Of a stretch of DNA of 64,000 bases, positions 41,906 to 50,621 are shown one piece after another. Location: positions 248,001-312,000 of the forward strand of contig CALUNL010000003.1 of the NCBI GenBank assembly GCA_944322005.1. Direction: 5' to 3'. The DNA is from an uncultured Alistipes sp. (GTDB taxonomy: Bacteria > Bacteroidota > Bacteroidia > Bacteroidales > Rikenellaceae). The notes below the pieces were generated by a model that made no database searches, was not told the origin of the DNA, and saw only the letters and a program-made list of their open reading frames with translations. Numbering within the stretch: the stretch's first letter is position 1; each line of letters opens with the position of its first letter. Made by a program: the position numbers and the translations under genes.

Positions 41906-42224
41906 CGTAACTGCACAGATGCGCAAGGGAATAATGGACTATTGCATCCTGTCAATCCTTGCAAACGGAGATTCGTACGCTCCGAAAATCATCGCCGAAC
42001 TGAAGGAGGCGCAGATGATAGTGGTCGAAGGAACCCTCTACCCCATACTCACACGGCAGAAGAATGCCGGATACCTCACCTACCGTTGGGAGGAGTCGCC
42101 GCAGGGACCGCCGAGAAAATACTACTCGCTGACGGAGGCGGGACGCAAGTATCTCGCACTGCTGGACGAGGCCTGGGACAACCTTGTATACCAGATAAAC
42201 CAGATAAGACAGAAACACCAATAA
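41892..42224 (+). CDS. PadR-family transcriptional regulator
   Basis: The 110-residue winged-helix protein has the PadR pattern: MRKGIMDYCILSILANGDSYAPKIIAEL, IVVEGTLYPILTRQKNAGYL and the wing WEESPQGPPRKYYSLTEAGRKYL, then a long C-terminal dimer helix. It lacks a large ligand domain (PadR subfamily 2). It overlaps the PspC gene and probably represses the operon through the palindrome at 41306-41330. Confidence 0.95.
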   Translation: MKEDNVTAQMRKGIMDYCILSILANGDSYAPKIIAELKEAQMIVVEGTLYPILTRQKNAGYLTYRWEESPQGPPRKYYSLTEAGRKYLALLDEAWDNLVYQINQIRQKHQ

Positions 42225-42239
42225 AAATCAACAGAGAAG

Positions 42240-43283
42240 ATGAAAAAGTCAATCATACTGTTATCCGCAGCGGCCCTGGCCCTGTCTCCGGCCGTAGCTA
42301 TGGCCTCCGGAGCCGAAGCTTCGCAAAACGGAGTGAAGGTCGTAGAGAAATCCGGCGTAAAGACGATATCCGTCACGGACGGAGAGGAGAAGAGGGACGA
42401 CGGTGACATCATCATATCCGCCCGCAAGAGCAACATGGATTTCAACAAGATAGAGGTGCGCGGCGGAATAAAGGTCATCGTCGAGGAGCGAACAGACGGC
42501 AACATAATCATCCGTGCACACAAGGATCTATACAAGTACCTCGACATGAGCGTTGAGAACGGAAGGTTTCTTGCGGCGCTGGACCATCCGAAAAGACACG
42601 GCCAGTTCAAAGGATACGTTGAAATATATATTCCGAACAACTCCAGGATAGACAACATATACGTATCGGGGGCATCGTCCGTATCGGCCAAACCCGTGCT
42701 CAAGGCCAAGACATTCGACATCAGTGCCACCGGAGCTTCGTCCGTATCGGCCGACATCGAAACCGACGTGCTGAACGTGTCTTGCAGCGGAGCGTCGAGG
42801 TTGGCATCCGACGCCGTAATCGCCGACAAATGCCAGATAACCTGCACCGGCTCGTCAACGGCAAGGCTTTGCAACGCAGGAATAAACAACCTGACTGTAA
42901 ACAATATGGGAGCATCGACATTCTCCCTGAACGGGCTGAAGTCGGAAAAGTGCACATTCACATGTATCGGCGCATCGAAGATGACCCTCGAGGGCATCGA
43001 AGCGGGATACTGCAAGATAGAGTGCTCCGGAGCATCGAAGACGGTGGCGTCCGGCCGCAGCGGCAGGGGTTCGGTATCGTCGATCGGCGCCTCGGCCGTA
43101 GACTGCGGAGAACTCGAATACGAGAACCTTGAAGTAGAGGCTTCGGGGGCATCCAAAGCCACGGTACGATGCACCGGCGAACTCGATATCGAGGCCAGCG
43201 GAGCATCCAGCATCAGATATGACGGGGGTTGCGCCCTCTCCAGCATAGACACATCGGGTTCAAGTTCAATCAAAAAATTGTAA
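42240..43283 (+). CDS. Exported GIN/DUF2807-domain beta-helix protein
   Basis: The 347-residue protein has a signal peptide (MKKSIILLSAAALALSPAVAMA) and the GIN domain start FNKIEVRGGIKVIVEER. Then comes a long series of short beta-strand repeats, each with a GAS, GSS or SGAS turn (for example VSGASSVSA, TGASSVSA, CSGASRLA, IGASKMTL, CSGASKTV, SGASKATV, SGASSIRY). This predicts a regular beta-helix in the envelope. The gene lies between PadR and the second PspC gene, and GIN proteins often accompany PspC/PadR in Bacteroidetes. The role may be adhesion or signal sensing. Confidence 0.9.
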   Translation: MKKSIILLSAAALALSPAVAMASGAEASQNGVKVVEKSGVKTISVTDGEEKRDDGDIIISARKSNMDFNKIEVRGGIKVIVEERTDGNIIIRAHKDLYKYLDMSVENGRFLAALDHPKRHGQFKGYVEIYIPNNSRIDNIYVSGASSVSAKPVLKAKTFDISATGASSVSADIETDVLNVSCSGASRLASDAVIADKCQITCTGSSTARLCNAGINNLTVNNMGASTFSLNGLKSEKCTFTCIGASKMTLEGIEAGYCKIECSGASKTVASGRSGRGSVSSIGASAVDCGELEYENLEVEASGASKATVRCTGELDIEASGASSIRYDGGCALSSIDTSGSSSIKKL

Positions 43284-43288
43284 CAGCC

Positions 43289-44401
43289 ATGAACGAAATC
43301 AAGAAATGCAGCCTGTCGGGCATATCGTTTACCTTCGACATAAAGGCCTACACCAGGCTCGACGAGTACATATCGTCACTCAAAAAGGCATATGAGAATA
43401 CTCCGGACGGACCGGAGATAATCGCAGACATCGAGGCACGCATAGCAGAACTCATACTCTCGGCACAGCACGACGAGAAGTATGTGGTGCAGGAACCGCT
43501 CATCTGCAACATCATCAAGCAGCTCGGCACCGCCGAGGACATTGCCGACACGGAGCCGGAAAAGAGCGAACCGCGCATCCCGAAACGTCTATACCGCGAC
43601 GTGCAGAACGGCAAACTGGGCGGCGTATGCGCCGGACTGGGCAAGTACTTCAACATCGATCCGGTAATCATACGGCTCATACTCTTCATACCGCTGCTGC
43701 TGTTGCCGATAGGCTCCATCAGCGACATCTGTGCGAGCACGTTCCTGATGTTCATCGTCGGATACATCATCATGTGGTTCGCGGTGCCGGTGGCCAGGAC
43801 CGCCCGCCAGAAGCTCGAGATGGAGGGCGAGGCGATAACCGTCCGCTCCATCAGCGACAAGACCGGCGCCACGCCGGAACAGACCGCAAAGTCGAGCGTG
43901 GCCTCCGCCGTAACGGTGCTCGGGCGCATACTCGTCATCCTGCTCAAGCTCTTCCTCGCCGCAATGCTCTTCCCGCTCGTAATCTCACTAATAGCCCTTA
44001 TCGTGTCGATAATAGCCATAATAGCGGACTGCACGCCTCTTACCAACGAATTCATGTTCGGAAACATGGGATCGCTGACCGATGTCCTCACGACAGTTCC
44101 GGAGGCGCTGGCAATACTTGGCATAACGATTGCACTTATTCCGGTAGCGGTACTCACATACATGTTCATCACGCTGCTGGTGAACAAGCGGCCGAACAAA
44201 TGGGTGCTGTTGAGCTCGTTGATATTGTGGGTGATAGTATTCGTAAGCACGGTGATCGTAGCCGTAAAGCAGTTCCCGGACGGCATGACCGTGAACAACG
44301 GAGGCATAACCATAACCGCCATCGACGCACCGAGCCAGGACCAGCTCGACCAAATGGAAGCGCTGATATACGAGGAGAACGTCGAGAGCATAGACAAATA
44401 G
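43289..44401 (+). CDS. PspC-domain membrane protein, long form
   Basis: The 370-residue protein has an N-terminal domain (about 1-95: SLSGISFTFDIKAYTRLDEYISSL, DIEARIAELILSA, IIKQLGTAEDI) homologous to that of the first operon gene. A PspC domain follows (about 108-180: RDVQNGKLGGVCAGLGKYFNIDPVIIRL), then about five more transmembrane helices to residue 345 and a short tail. The fused extra membrane region may be the signalling part. It is the last gene, 5 bases after the GIN gene, and is followed by a terminator. Confidence 0.88.
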   Translation: MNEIKKCSLSGISFTFDIKAYTRLDEYISSLKKAYENTPDGPEIIADIEARIAELILSAQHDEKYVVQEPLICNIIKQLGTAEDIADTEPEKSEPRIPKRLYRDVQNGKLGGVCAGLGKYFNIDPVIIRLILFIPLLLLPIGSISDICASTFLMFIVGYIIMWFAVPVARTARQKLEMEGEAITVRSISDKTGATPEQTAKSSVASAVTVLGRILVILLKLFLAAMLFPLVISLIALIVSIIAIIADCTPLTNEFMFGNMGSLTDVLTTVPEALAILGITIALIPVAVLTYMFITLLVNKRPNKWVLLSSLILWVIVFVSTVIVAVKQFPDGMTVNNGGITITAIDAPSQDQLDQMEALIYEENVESIDK

Positions 44402-44434
44402 AGAATTTTCCTAACCAAAGCATTTTTCATAGTG

Positions 44435-44467
44435 AAGCCAACCTGCCCGTACAGGTTGGCTTTTTTT
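44435..44467 (+). terminator. Terminator of the PspC/PadR operon
   Basis: AAGCCAACCTG pairs with CAGGTTGGCTT around CCCGTA, followed by T to 44467. Its T-tract overlaps the -33 box of the pfkA promoter. Confidence 0.9.
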
Positions 44468-44496
44468 GGGTTTTGCACAAATAATTTTTACCTTTG
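44465..44496 (+). promoter_or_regulatory. pfkA promoter
   Basis: TTTG (44465-44468), 20 bases and TACCTTTG (44489-44496) match the consensus. The -33 box is the end of the previous terminator's T-tract. Confidence 0.75.
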
Positions 44497-44530
44497 GATG
44501 TCGATTCCAAAAAACGCACGACACAAATTT

Positions 44531-45511
44531 ATGGCATCAATAAAGTGCATAGGCATTCTCACCTCCGGAGGCGACGCCCCGGGCATGAATGCAGCAATAA
44601 GGGCCGTGACACGCACGGCAATCTACAACGGTTTCCATGTAAAAGGGATCATGCGCGGATACCGCGGACTGATAAGCAACGAGATCATCGAATACCATTC
44701 GGAGAGCGTCAGCAACATCATACAGAAGGGCGGTACGATTCTCAAGACGGCCCGCTGTCCGGAGTTCAAGACACCGGAGGGACGCAAAACGGCATACGAC
44801 AACATGAAGGCCGCCGGGATAGACGCACTGGTGGTCATCGGCGGCGACGGCACGATAACCGGAGCGCGGATATTTGCCGAAGAGTACGACGTCCCGATTG
44901 TCGGACTGCCCGGAACAATCGACAACGACCTCTCGGGGACCGACTCAACGATAGGTTTCGACACGGCTCTCAACACCATAATGGAGGCTGTCGACAAACT
45001 GCGCGACACGGCGACAAGCCATGAGCGGCTCTTCTTCGTCGAGGTGATGGGCCATACGGCAGGATACCTTGCGCTCAACGGCGCCATCGCCACCGGAGCC
45101 GAGGCTGCGATAATACCGGAGGCAAGCACCGGCGACGACCAACTCAAGACTCTCATCGACAACGGTTTCCGCAAGAGCAAGAACTCCGCCATCGTTCTCG
45201 TGGCCGAGAATCCCGAAACGGGAGGCGCCATGGGTCTGGCCGAGAGGGTCAAGAAGGAGTATCCGCAATATGACGCAAGGGTCACTATACTCGGGCACCT
45301 GCAAAGGGGCGGCTCACCGTCGGCAGTGGACAGGATTCTCGCCTCAAGGCTCGGAGCAGCCGCCATCACGGCGCTCAAGGAGGGCCAGCGGAACGTCATG
45401 ACCGGAATAAGGAACGGCGAAATAGTCTATGTGCCGTTCTCGCTGGCCATAAGCCACACCAAACAGATGAACCGCGACAATATCGAGCTCGTGAAGGTTC
45501 TATCGATATGA
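44531..45511 (+). CDS. pfkA: 6-phosphofructokinase
   Basis: The 326-residue ATP-type enzyme makes fructose-1,6-bisphosphate in glycolysis. It shows [18 protein letters not shown] (ATP site), [30 protein letters not shown] with the catalytic Asp, [12 protein letters not shown], and [15 protein letters not shown]. The glycine after GGDG (T-I-T-G) fits ATP rather than pyrophosphate use. It is the first gene of pfkA, PfkB kinase, dipeptidyl peptidase. Confidence 0.97.
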   Translation: MASIKCIGILTSGGDAPGMNAAIRAVTRTAIYNGFHVKGIMRGYRGLISNEIIEYHSESVSNIIQKGGTILKTARCPEFKTPEGRKTAYDNMKAAGIDALVVIGGDGTITGARIFAEEYDVPIVGLPGTIDNDLSGTDSTIGFDTALNTIMEAVDKLRDTATSHERLFFVEVMGHTAGYLALNGAIATGAEAAIIPEASTGDDQLKTLIDNGFRKSKNSAIVLVAENPETGGAMGLAERVKKEYPQYDARVTILGHLQRGGSPSAVDRILASRLGAAAITALKEGQRNVMTGIRNGEIVYVPFSLAISHTKQMNRDNIELVKVLSI

Positions 45512-45534
45512 CAAAACGACTTTAATCCCGACAA

Positions 45535-46536
45535 ATGAAGAATGTTATAGGTATCGGTAACGCGCTTACCGACATGCTGGTAAATCTGCAGTCGGACTCG
45601 GTCCTCTCCAGATTCGGCATCGCGAAGGGTTCGATGATGCTCGTAGACAGCAAACTGCAGTCGCAAATCTCGAAATCGGTGGCAGGATTTCCATATTCGC
45701 TGTCTCTCGGAGGATCGGCCGACAACACCATAAGGGCCATGGCTCGTCTCGGTACCCGGGTCGGCTTCATCGGCAAGGTGGGAAGCGACACGACCGGAGA
45801 CTTTTTCGAGCAGGCACTCCAGAACCTCGGAGTGAAGCCGGTGATATTCCGCGGGCGCAACCGTTCGGGCAAGTGCGTATCGCTCATCTCGCCTGACGGT
45901 GAGCGAACGATGCTCACCCACCTCGGGGCAGCCGAGGAGCTCTCGTCCGACGAGATAAGCCCGGAAATATTTGACGGGTACGACTGTCTCTACGTGGAGG
46001 GCTATCTGGTACAGGACCACACGCTTATCGAGACGGTAATGCATACAGCAAGGAGACGCGGGCTTAAGATAGCGATCGACCTTGCGAGTTTCAACGTCGT
46101 GGCGGACAACCTCGAGTTCCTGCACAGGCTCACACGAGAGTATGTCGACATACTCTTCGCCAACGAGGACGAGGCCAAGGTGTTCACCGGCAAGGACGAT
46201 GCAGCGGATGCCGTACAGGAGATATCGCAGATATGCGACCTCGTGGTGGTCAAGGTCGGAATGAAGGGCGCCATTATAAAACACGGCGACGAGATGATAC
46301 ACGTCGGCATCATGGCGGCGGCAAAGCGCGTCGACACCACCGGTGCAGGCGACTTCTACGCCGCAGGATTCCTGTATGCGCTGTGCGAGGGCATGTCGTT
46401 GAGGCAGTGCGGAACCATAGGTGCGATTACGGCAGGCAAGGTCATCGAAGTGGTCGGAACCACCCTCGGAGAGGAGGCCTGGGAACACATATTCACGCTT
46501 ATAAACCGGGTAAAGACCGAAAAATACCTGTTCTGA
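45535..46536 (+). CDS. PfkB/ribokinase-family carbohydrate or nucleoside kinase
   Basis: The 333-residue protein has GIGNALTDMLVNL, the PfkB signature 1 around GGSADNTIRAMARLG with GFIGKVGSD, and the C-terminal active site VDTTGAGDFYAAGFL (about 267-281) with the catalytic Asp. Overall length and motif spacing resemble adenosine kinase-like members of Bacteroidetes. The sugar or nucleoside is not determined. It lies 23 bases after pfkA and its stop overlaps the next start (TGATG). Confidence 0.92.
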   Translation: MKNVIGIGNALTDMLVNLQSDSVLSRFGIAKGSMMLVDSKLQSQISKSVAGFPYSLSLGGSADNTIRAMARLGTRVGFIGKVGSDTTGDFFEQALQNLGVKPVIFRGRNRSGKCVSLISPDGERTMLTHLGAAEELSSDEISPEIFDGYDCLYVEGYLVQDHTLIETVMHTARRRGLKIAIDLASFNVVADNLEFLHRLTREYVDILFANEDEAKVFTGKDDAADAVQEISQICDLVVVKVGMKGAIIKHGDEMIHVGIMAAAKRVDTTGAGDFYAAGFLYALCEGMSLRQCGTIGAITAGKVIEVVGTTLGEEAWEHIFTLINRVKTEKYLF

Positions 46537-48512
46537 TGAGAGCACTGCACATATCGGCCATTGCTGCCGCATCGCTTACCGTGGCGATATCCGCATCCGC
46601 CAATCCGGACGGGCGCAGGCTGCTTACGATGGAGGATGCGATACTGAACCGCGAACTCGTTCCGAAGAACTACACCGTGGAGTGGAACGCGGAGAACCCG
46701 AAAGAGTATTTCACCACGGACGGAGACAAACGTCTGGCCGTGGATATACGCTCGGGCCGCACAAGGGAGGCGGCTGCGCAGAAAGACTCCATTCCGGCGA
46801 CGACGAAACCTCATGCCGAACTGCGCGGCAACAACATAGTATGGATCTTGGCCGACGGCACGGAACGGGAAGTGACAGCTTTCGACAATCCCGACATGGT
46901 ATGCGGACAGTCCGTGTCGCGCAACGAGTTCGGGATCAGCGGAGGTCTGTTCCCGTCGCCCGACAACTCACGTCTCGCATTCTACGTCAAGGACCAGTCG
47001 CGCGTCGGCGTTTTCCCCCTGCTCGACATAACGACCCGCACGGGCACACTCGTCGAACTGAAGTATCCGATGAACGGCATGGAATCCGAGCGCATATCCG
47101 TGGGGGTATACGACACCGTGACGGGAAATACGGTTACGCTCGATGTCGATGACTTCGACGAGGAGCGTTACATAACCAACCTGACATGGTCGCCCGACAG
47201 CAGACGCATATATGCGCAGGTGCTCGACCGTGCACAGAAGAACATGCACCTCAACTGCTATGACGCCGTCAGCGGAGAGTTCATGGAAACCCTGCTTACG
47301 GAGCACAACGACCGTTTCGTCGAGCCGCAGTACCCGCTCTATTTCATCGGCAACGACAAATTCATATATACGACCGACAACCGCGACGGCTACCGCAACC
47401 TCTACCTCTATTCGATACCCGATGCGACGCTTTCGCGCCTTACCGCAGTCGATGCCGACGTGGAGTATGTCGGACAGGACGGCCGCGGCGGCATATATTA
47501 CTACTCGGCAGAAGTTTCGCCGGTGGAGCGGCACCTCTTCCGCAAGGACCTGCGCAACGGACGCACGCTGCGCCTTACCCCCGACGAGGGATGGCACACA
47601 TGCACCCTTTCGCCTGACGGGCGCTATTTCAGCGACAACTACTCGTCGTTGAACGTGCCGCGCGTGGTGGCCGTGGCATCGACCGACGGACGTTTCCGAC
47701 GCGAGGTGTTCCGCGCCGACGACCCGAGCGAAGGGTACAACTACTGCCCCATCGAACTCGGTACGGTAAAGAGCGCAGACGGACGCTACGACAACTACTA
47801 CCGACTGATACGGCCCAAGGATTTCGATCCGTCGAAAAAATACCCGGTGATACTCTATGTATACGGAGGCCCGCACTCGCAGCTCGTGCGCAACAACTTC
47901 CAGGCATCGCTGCGGCGCTGGGAGATGTATATGGCCCAACACGGATACGTCGTATTCGTCATGGACAACCGAGGCACGACCAACCGCGGAGCCGAATACG
48001 AGAAGGCCATACACCGGCAGTGCGGCGTATGCGAGATGGAGGACCAGATGGAGGGTCTGAAGTGGCTGATGTCGCACGAATGGGTCGACAGGGACCGCAT
48101 AGGCGTACACGGCTGGTCGTACGGCGGCTTCATGACCATATCGCTCATGGTGAACCATCCAGACGTATTCAAGGTCGGCGTGGCCGGAGGTCCGGTCATA
48201 GACTGGAAATGGTATGAGGTGATGTACGGAGAGCGTTACATGGAGACCGAGCGCACAAACCCGGAAGGATTCGCCCGCACGTCACTCATTCCGCGTGCGA
48301 AGGACCTTAAGGGGAAGCTGCTGATATGCCAGGGGGTGATAGACGACACGGTGGTATGGCAGCACTCGCTGAACTTCATCGAGGCATGCATCGAAAACGG
48401 AGTACAGGTCGACTACTTCCCTTACCCGCGTGCAAAACACAACGTGATGGGCAAGGGCCGCGTACACCTCATGCAGAAGGTGACCGACTATTTCGAAGAT
48501 TACCTGAAATAG
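46536..48512 (+). CDS. Dipeptidyl peptidase IV-like serine peptidase (S9B)
   Basis: The 658-residue exported peptidase has a signal peptide (about 1-22), an N-terminal eight-bladed beta-propeller (about 60-390) and a C-terminal hydrolase. The catalytic Ser is in HGWSYGGFM (about 527), the Asp in QGVIDDTVVW and the His in AKHNVMG. It should remove dipeptides after Pro or Ala in the periplasm for peptide use. It shares a base with the PfkB stop codon and lies in a glycolysis-linked operon, which is unusual. Confidence 0.95.
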   Translation: MRALHISAIAAASLTVAISASANPDGRRLLTMEDAILNRELVPKNYTVEWNAENPKEYFTTDGDKRLAVDIRSGRTREAAAQKDSIPATTKPHAELRGNNIVWILADGTEREVTAFDNPDMVCGQSVSRNEFGISGGLFPSPDNSRLAFYVKDQSRVGVFPLLDITTRTGTLVELKYPMNGMESERISVGVYDTVTGNTVTLDVDDFDEERYITNLTWSPDSRRIYAQVLDRAQKNMHLNCYDAVSGEFMETLLTEHNDRFVEPQYPLYFIGNDKFIYTTDNRDGYRNLYLYSIPDATLSRLTAVDADVEYVGQDGRGGIYYYSAEVSPVERHLFRKDLRNGRTLRLTPDEGWHTCTLSPDGRYFSDNYSSLNVPRVVAVASTDGRFRREVFRADDPSEGYNYCPIELGTVKSADGRYDNYYRLIRPKDFDPSKKYPVILYVYGGPHSQLVRNNFQASLRRWEMYMAQHGYVVFVMDNRGTTNRGAEYEKAIHRQCGVCEMEDQMEGLKWLMSHEWVDRDRIGVHGWSYGGFMTISLMVNHPDVFKVGVAGGPVIDWKWYEVMYGERYMETERTNPEGFARTSLIPRAKDLKGKLLICQGVIDDTVVWQHSLNFIEACIENGVQVDYFPYPRAKHNVMGKGRVHLMQKVTDYFEDYLK

Positions 48513-48533
48513 GCCCGAAATACAAAAAGATGC

Positions 48534-48563
48534 GGCGGGAGGATTTCGAATGATCCTCCCGCC
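48534..48563. terminator. Bidirectional terminator
   Basis: GGCGGGAGGAT pairs with ATCCTCCCGCC around TTCGAATG, between the dipeptidyl peptidase gene and the convergent transporter gene. Confidence 0.85.
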
Positions 48564-48588
48564 GCCATGTTTTCCGGCCGTGCCGATG

Positions 48589-50253
48589 TCACGACAAGGC
48601 AATAAGGACAAGTATCTGCGCCGCAAAGATACGCATGAACATCGTCAACGGATATACCGTCGCATAAGCGACCGAGGCATTGTCGTTGGTCGCCACGGTA
48701 TTGGCATACGCAAGTGCCGGAGGGTCGGTCATGCTGCCAGACAACAGACCCATTATGGAGAAGTAATCCAGTTTGAACAACTTGCGAGCTATGATGCCTG
48801 CGATCAGAAGCGGAAGCACCGTTATGACTGCTCCATAAAGCACCCACCAGTAACCGCCGTTGACCACGGAGCTTACGAACGACTCGCCCGCACCGAGTCC
48901 CACGGCCGCAAGGAAGAGCGAGATGCCGATCTCGCGTATCATCATGTTGGCGCTGTTGGTGGTGAAGGTAACGAGTTTGTAGCGCGGACCGTACCGTCCG
49001 ACAAGTATGGCGACAATCAGCGGGCCGCCGGCAAGTCCGAGTTTTACCGGCTGCGGGACACCCGGGAACATGATCGGAATCGAGCCGAGCACCACTCCGA
49101 GGAATATTCCGATGAATATCGGCAACAGGTTCGGATGGTCGAGACGCTTCACGGAATTGCCGAGGATGGCGGCAACCTGGTCGAGGTCGTTCTTGCGTCC
49201 GATGACAACCACCACGTCTCCCATCTGAAGACGCAGTTCGTATGTAGCAACAAGTTCGATACCGGCACGCACCACGCGGGTGATGGTCACGTTGTAGTTT
49301 TCGCGTATGTGCAGGTCACTTATGTGTTTGCCGTTGAGCTGCGGCTTGGTCACAACAATACGTCGTTTCTCAAGGTTGGATGCAGAGGAATGCCACTGCG
49401 ATTCGTCTATATGCACGCGCTCGCCAATGAGCGACTGCATCAGCTCCTCGTCCTGGCTGCCGACGACAACTCTCAATATGTCGTTCTCATGCAGTACGGT
49501 ATCGCCGGAGGCTATCTTCTGCGACATGTCGCCGCACATCATGCGCGCAACGACAAACTTGCTGCGGGCGATGCGCCCAACGTCGCGTATGCTCTTGCCG
49601 AATACAGCCTTGTTTGTCACACGGAGGTCGATGCGAACCGTATGTGGAGTATTGCCCCCGCGCTCGGTTACGGCCGCCTCACGGTCAACCTTTATCCTGA
49701 AAACCCACCTTATGACAAGCATTGCGAATATAATTCCGAGAACGCCCAGCGGATATGCCACCGCATAGGCCGAGGCGAGAGTATTGTCGGTTTCGCCAAT
49801 GATGTCCGACATGGTCTGCTGGGCGGCACCGAGGCCAGGAGTATTGGTGACGGCACCGGACATCACACCCACCATCGTCGTAAGGTCCTCCCCCGTAACG
49901 GCATGGATCGAATATGTGATGATGCAGCCGAGCAGGACTATCACGCCAGCAAGTATGTTGAATCGCAATCCGCCCTCCTTGAGTGACGAGAAGAATCCGG
50001 GACCCACCTGCAGGCCTATCGAGTAGACGAAAAGTATGAGTCCGAACTCCCTGACAAAATCACATATGCGGCTGTCGATGCCGAAACCGAAATGCGACAA
50101 CACTATGCCGACGAACAGCACCCACGTTACACCGAGAGATATGGATCCGAACCGTATACGGTTCAGAAGCAATCCGAGGGCGATTGTGAGCGAGACAATC
50201 AGAACGGCATTGGCTATACCGGATGAAAAAAAGAGATTTGTCAACCACTCCAT
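48589..50253 (-). CDS. YidE/AspT-type putative antiporter with two RCK_C domains
   Basis: The 554-residue inner-membrane protein has two AspT/YidE/YbjL membrane halves (about 5-185 and 375-550), each with about five helices, around a cytoplasmic centre (about 200-370) with two TrkA-C/RCK_C domains (VVARMMCGDMSQK, VTITRVVRAGIEL). Both halves share the pattern LGLLSGxxTxxPxLA, here GVMSGAVTNTPGLGAAQ and GLLSGSMTDPPALAYA. AspT exchanges aspartate and alanine, but this subgroup's substrate is unknown. It has its own promoter. Confidence 0.92.
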   Translation of the reverse strand: MEWLTNLFFSSGIANAVLIVSLTIALGLLLNRIRFGSISLGVTWVLFVGIVLSHFGFGIDSRICDFVREFGLILFVYSIGLQVGPGFFSSLKEGGLRFNILAGVIVLLGCIITYSIHAVTGEDLTTMVGVMSGAVTNTPGLGAAQQTMSDIIGETDNTLASAYAVAYPLGVLGIIFAMLVIRWVFRIKVDREAAVTERGGNTPHTVRIDLRVTNKAVFGKSIRDVGRIARSKFVVARMMCGDMSQKIASGDTVLHENDILRVVVGSQDEELMQSLIGERVHIDESQWHSSASNLEKRRIVVTKPQLNGKHISDLHIRENYNVTITRVVRAGIELVATYELRLQMGDVVVVIGRKNDLDQVAAILGNSVKRLDHPNLLPIFIGIFLGVVLGSIPIMFPGVPQPVKLGLAGGPLIVAILVGRYGPRYKLVTFTTNSANMMIREIGISLFLAAVGLGAGESFVSSVVNGGYWWVLYGAVITVLPLLIAGIIARKLFKLDYFSIMGLLSGSMTDPPALAYANTVATNDNASVAYATVYPLTMFMRIFAAQILVLIALS

Positions 50254-50296
50254 AACAAAAAACTTAACCTAACCAGACGTTTTACAAAAAACCTCG

Positions 50297-50328
50297 CAAA
50301 TATAATGAAAGGCGAGAGGAGAGACAAA
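50297..50328 (-). promoter_or_regulatory. Promoter of the YidE-type transporter gene
   Basis: On the minus strand TTTG (50328-50325), 20 bases and TATATTTG (50304-50297) match the consensus. The leader to ATG 50253 is about 37 bases. Confidence 0.8.
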
Positions 50329-50621
50329 TGAAAAACGAAGTTTTTATGTCATACCGGCACAAATTATACCCTGCACAATCCGCAATATGGCGAAAATCGA
50401 GATACACGTCATTAAAAAACCGACATTACTCATTGCCGGATTCATGCCAGAGCATTATAATATACCGAAAATCAAGAAAAAGAGTATATTATATCCACAG
50501 CCGCCAATATATTCGCACTGAGACGAATTCCGAATCGGTGAGCATGGAAATATTTCCATCGAAGGGGTATTTCGCTTATTGAACAACGCAAAGGAATGAC
50601 TCGCGCATGGCGTTGCGCCCG
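50329..50621. other. Non-coding stretch between the OstA-like and transporter genes
   Basis: This 293-base stretch holds no convincing gene. A 16-bp perfect palindrome (ATGGAAAT/ATTTCCAT, 50544-50559) is present, about 60 bases past the ostA stop. No clear terminator for the minus-strand ostA operon is visible. Short open frames here are AT-rich and lack any family match. Confidence 0.6.

Noticed and set aside
42240-43283. Repeated GAS-encoding units as a possible CRISPR-like array
   Set aside because: The repeats are in frame, code for beta-helix turns and vary at silent positions. No direct repeat of fixed length with unique spacers is seen.
50328-50582. An 84-residue plus-strand frame in the ostA-transporter gap
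   Set aside because: No signal, no family traits and no promoter in front; composition looks like non-coding AT-rich DNA.
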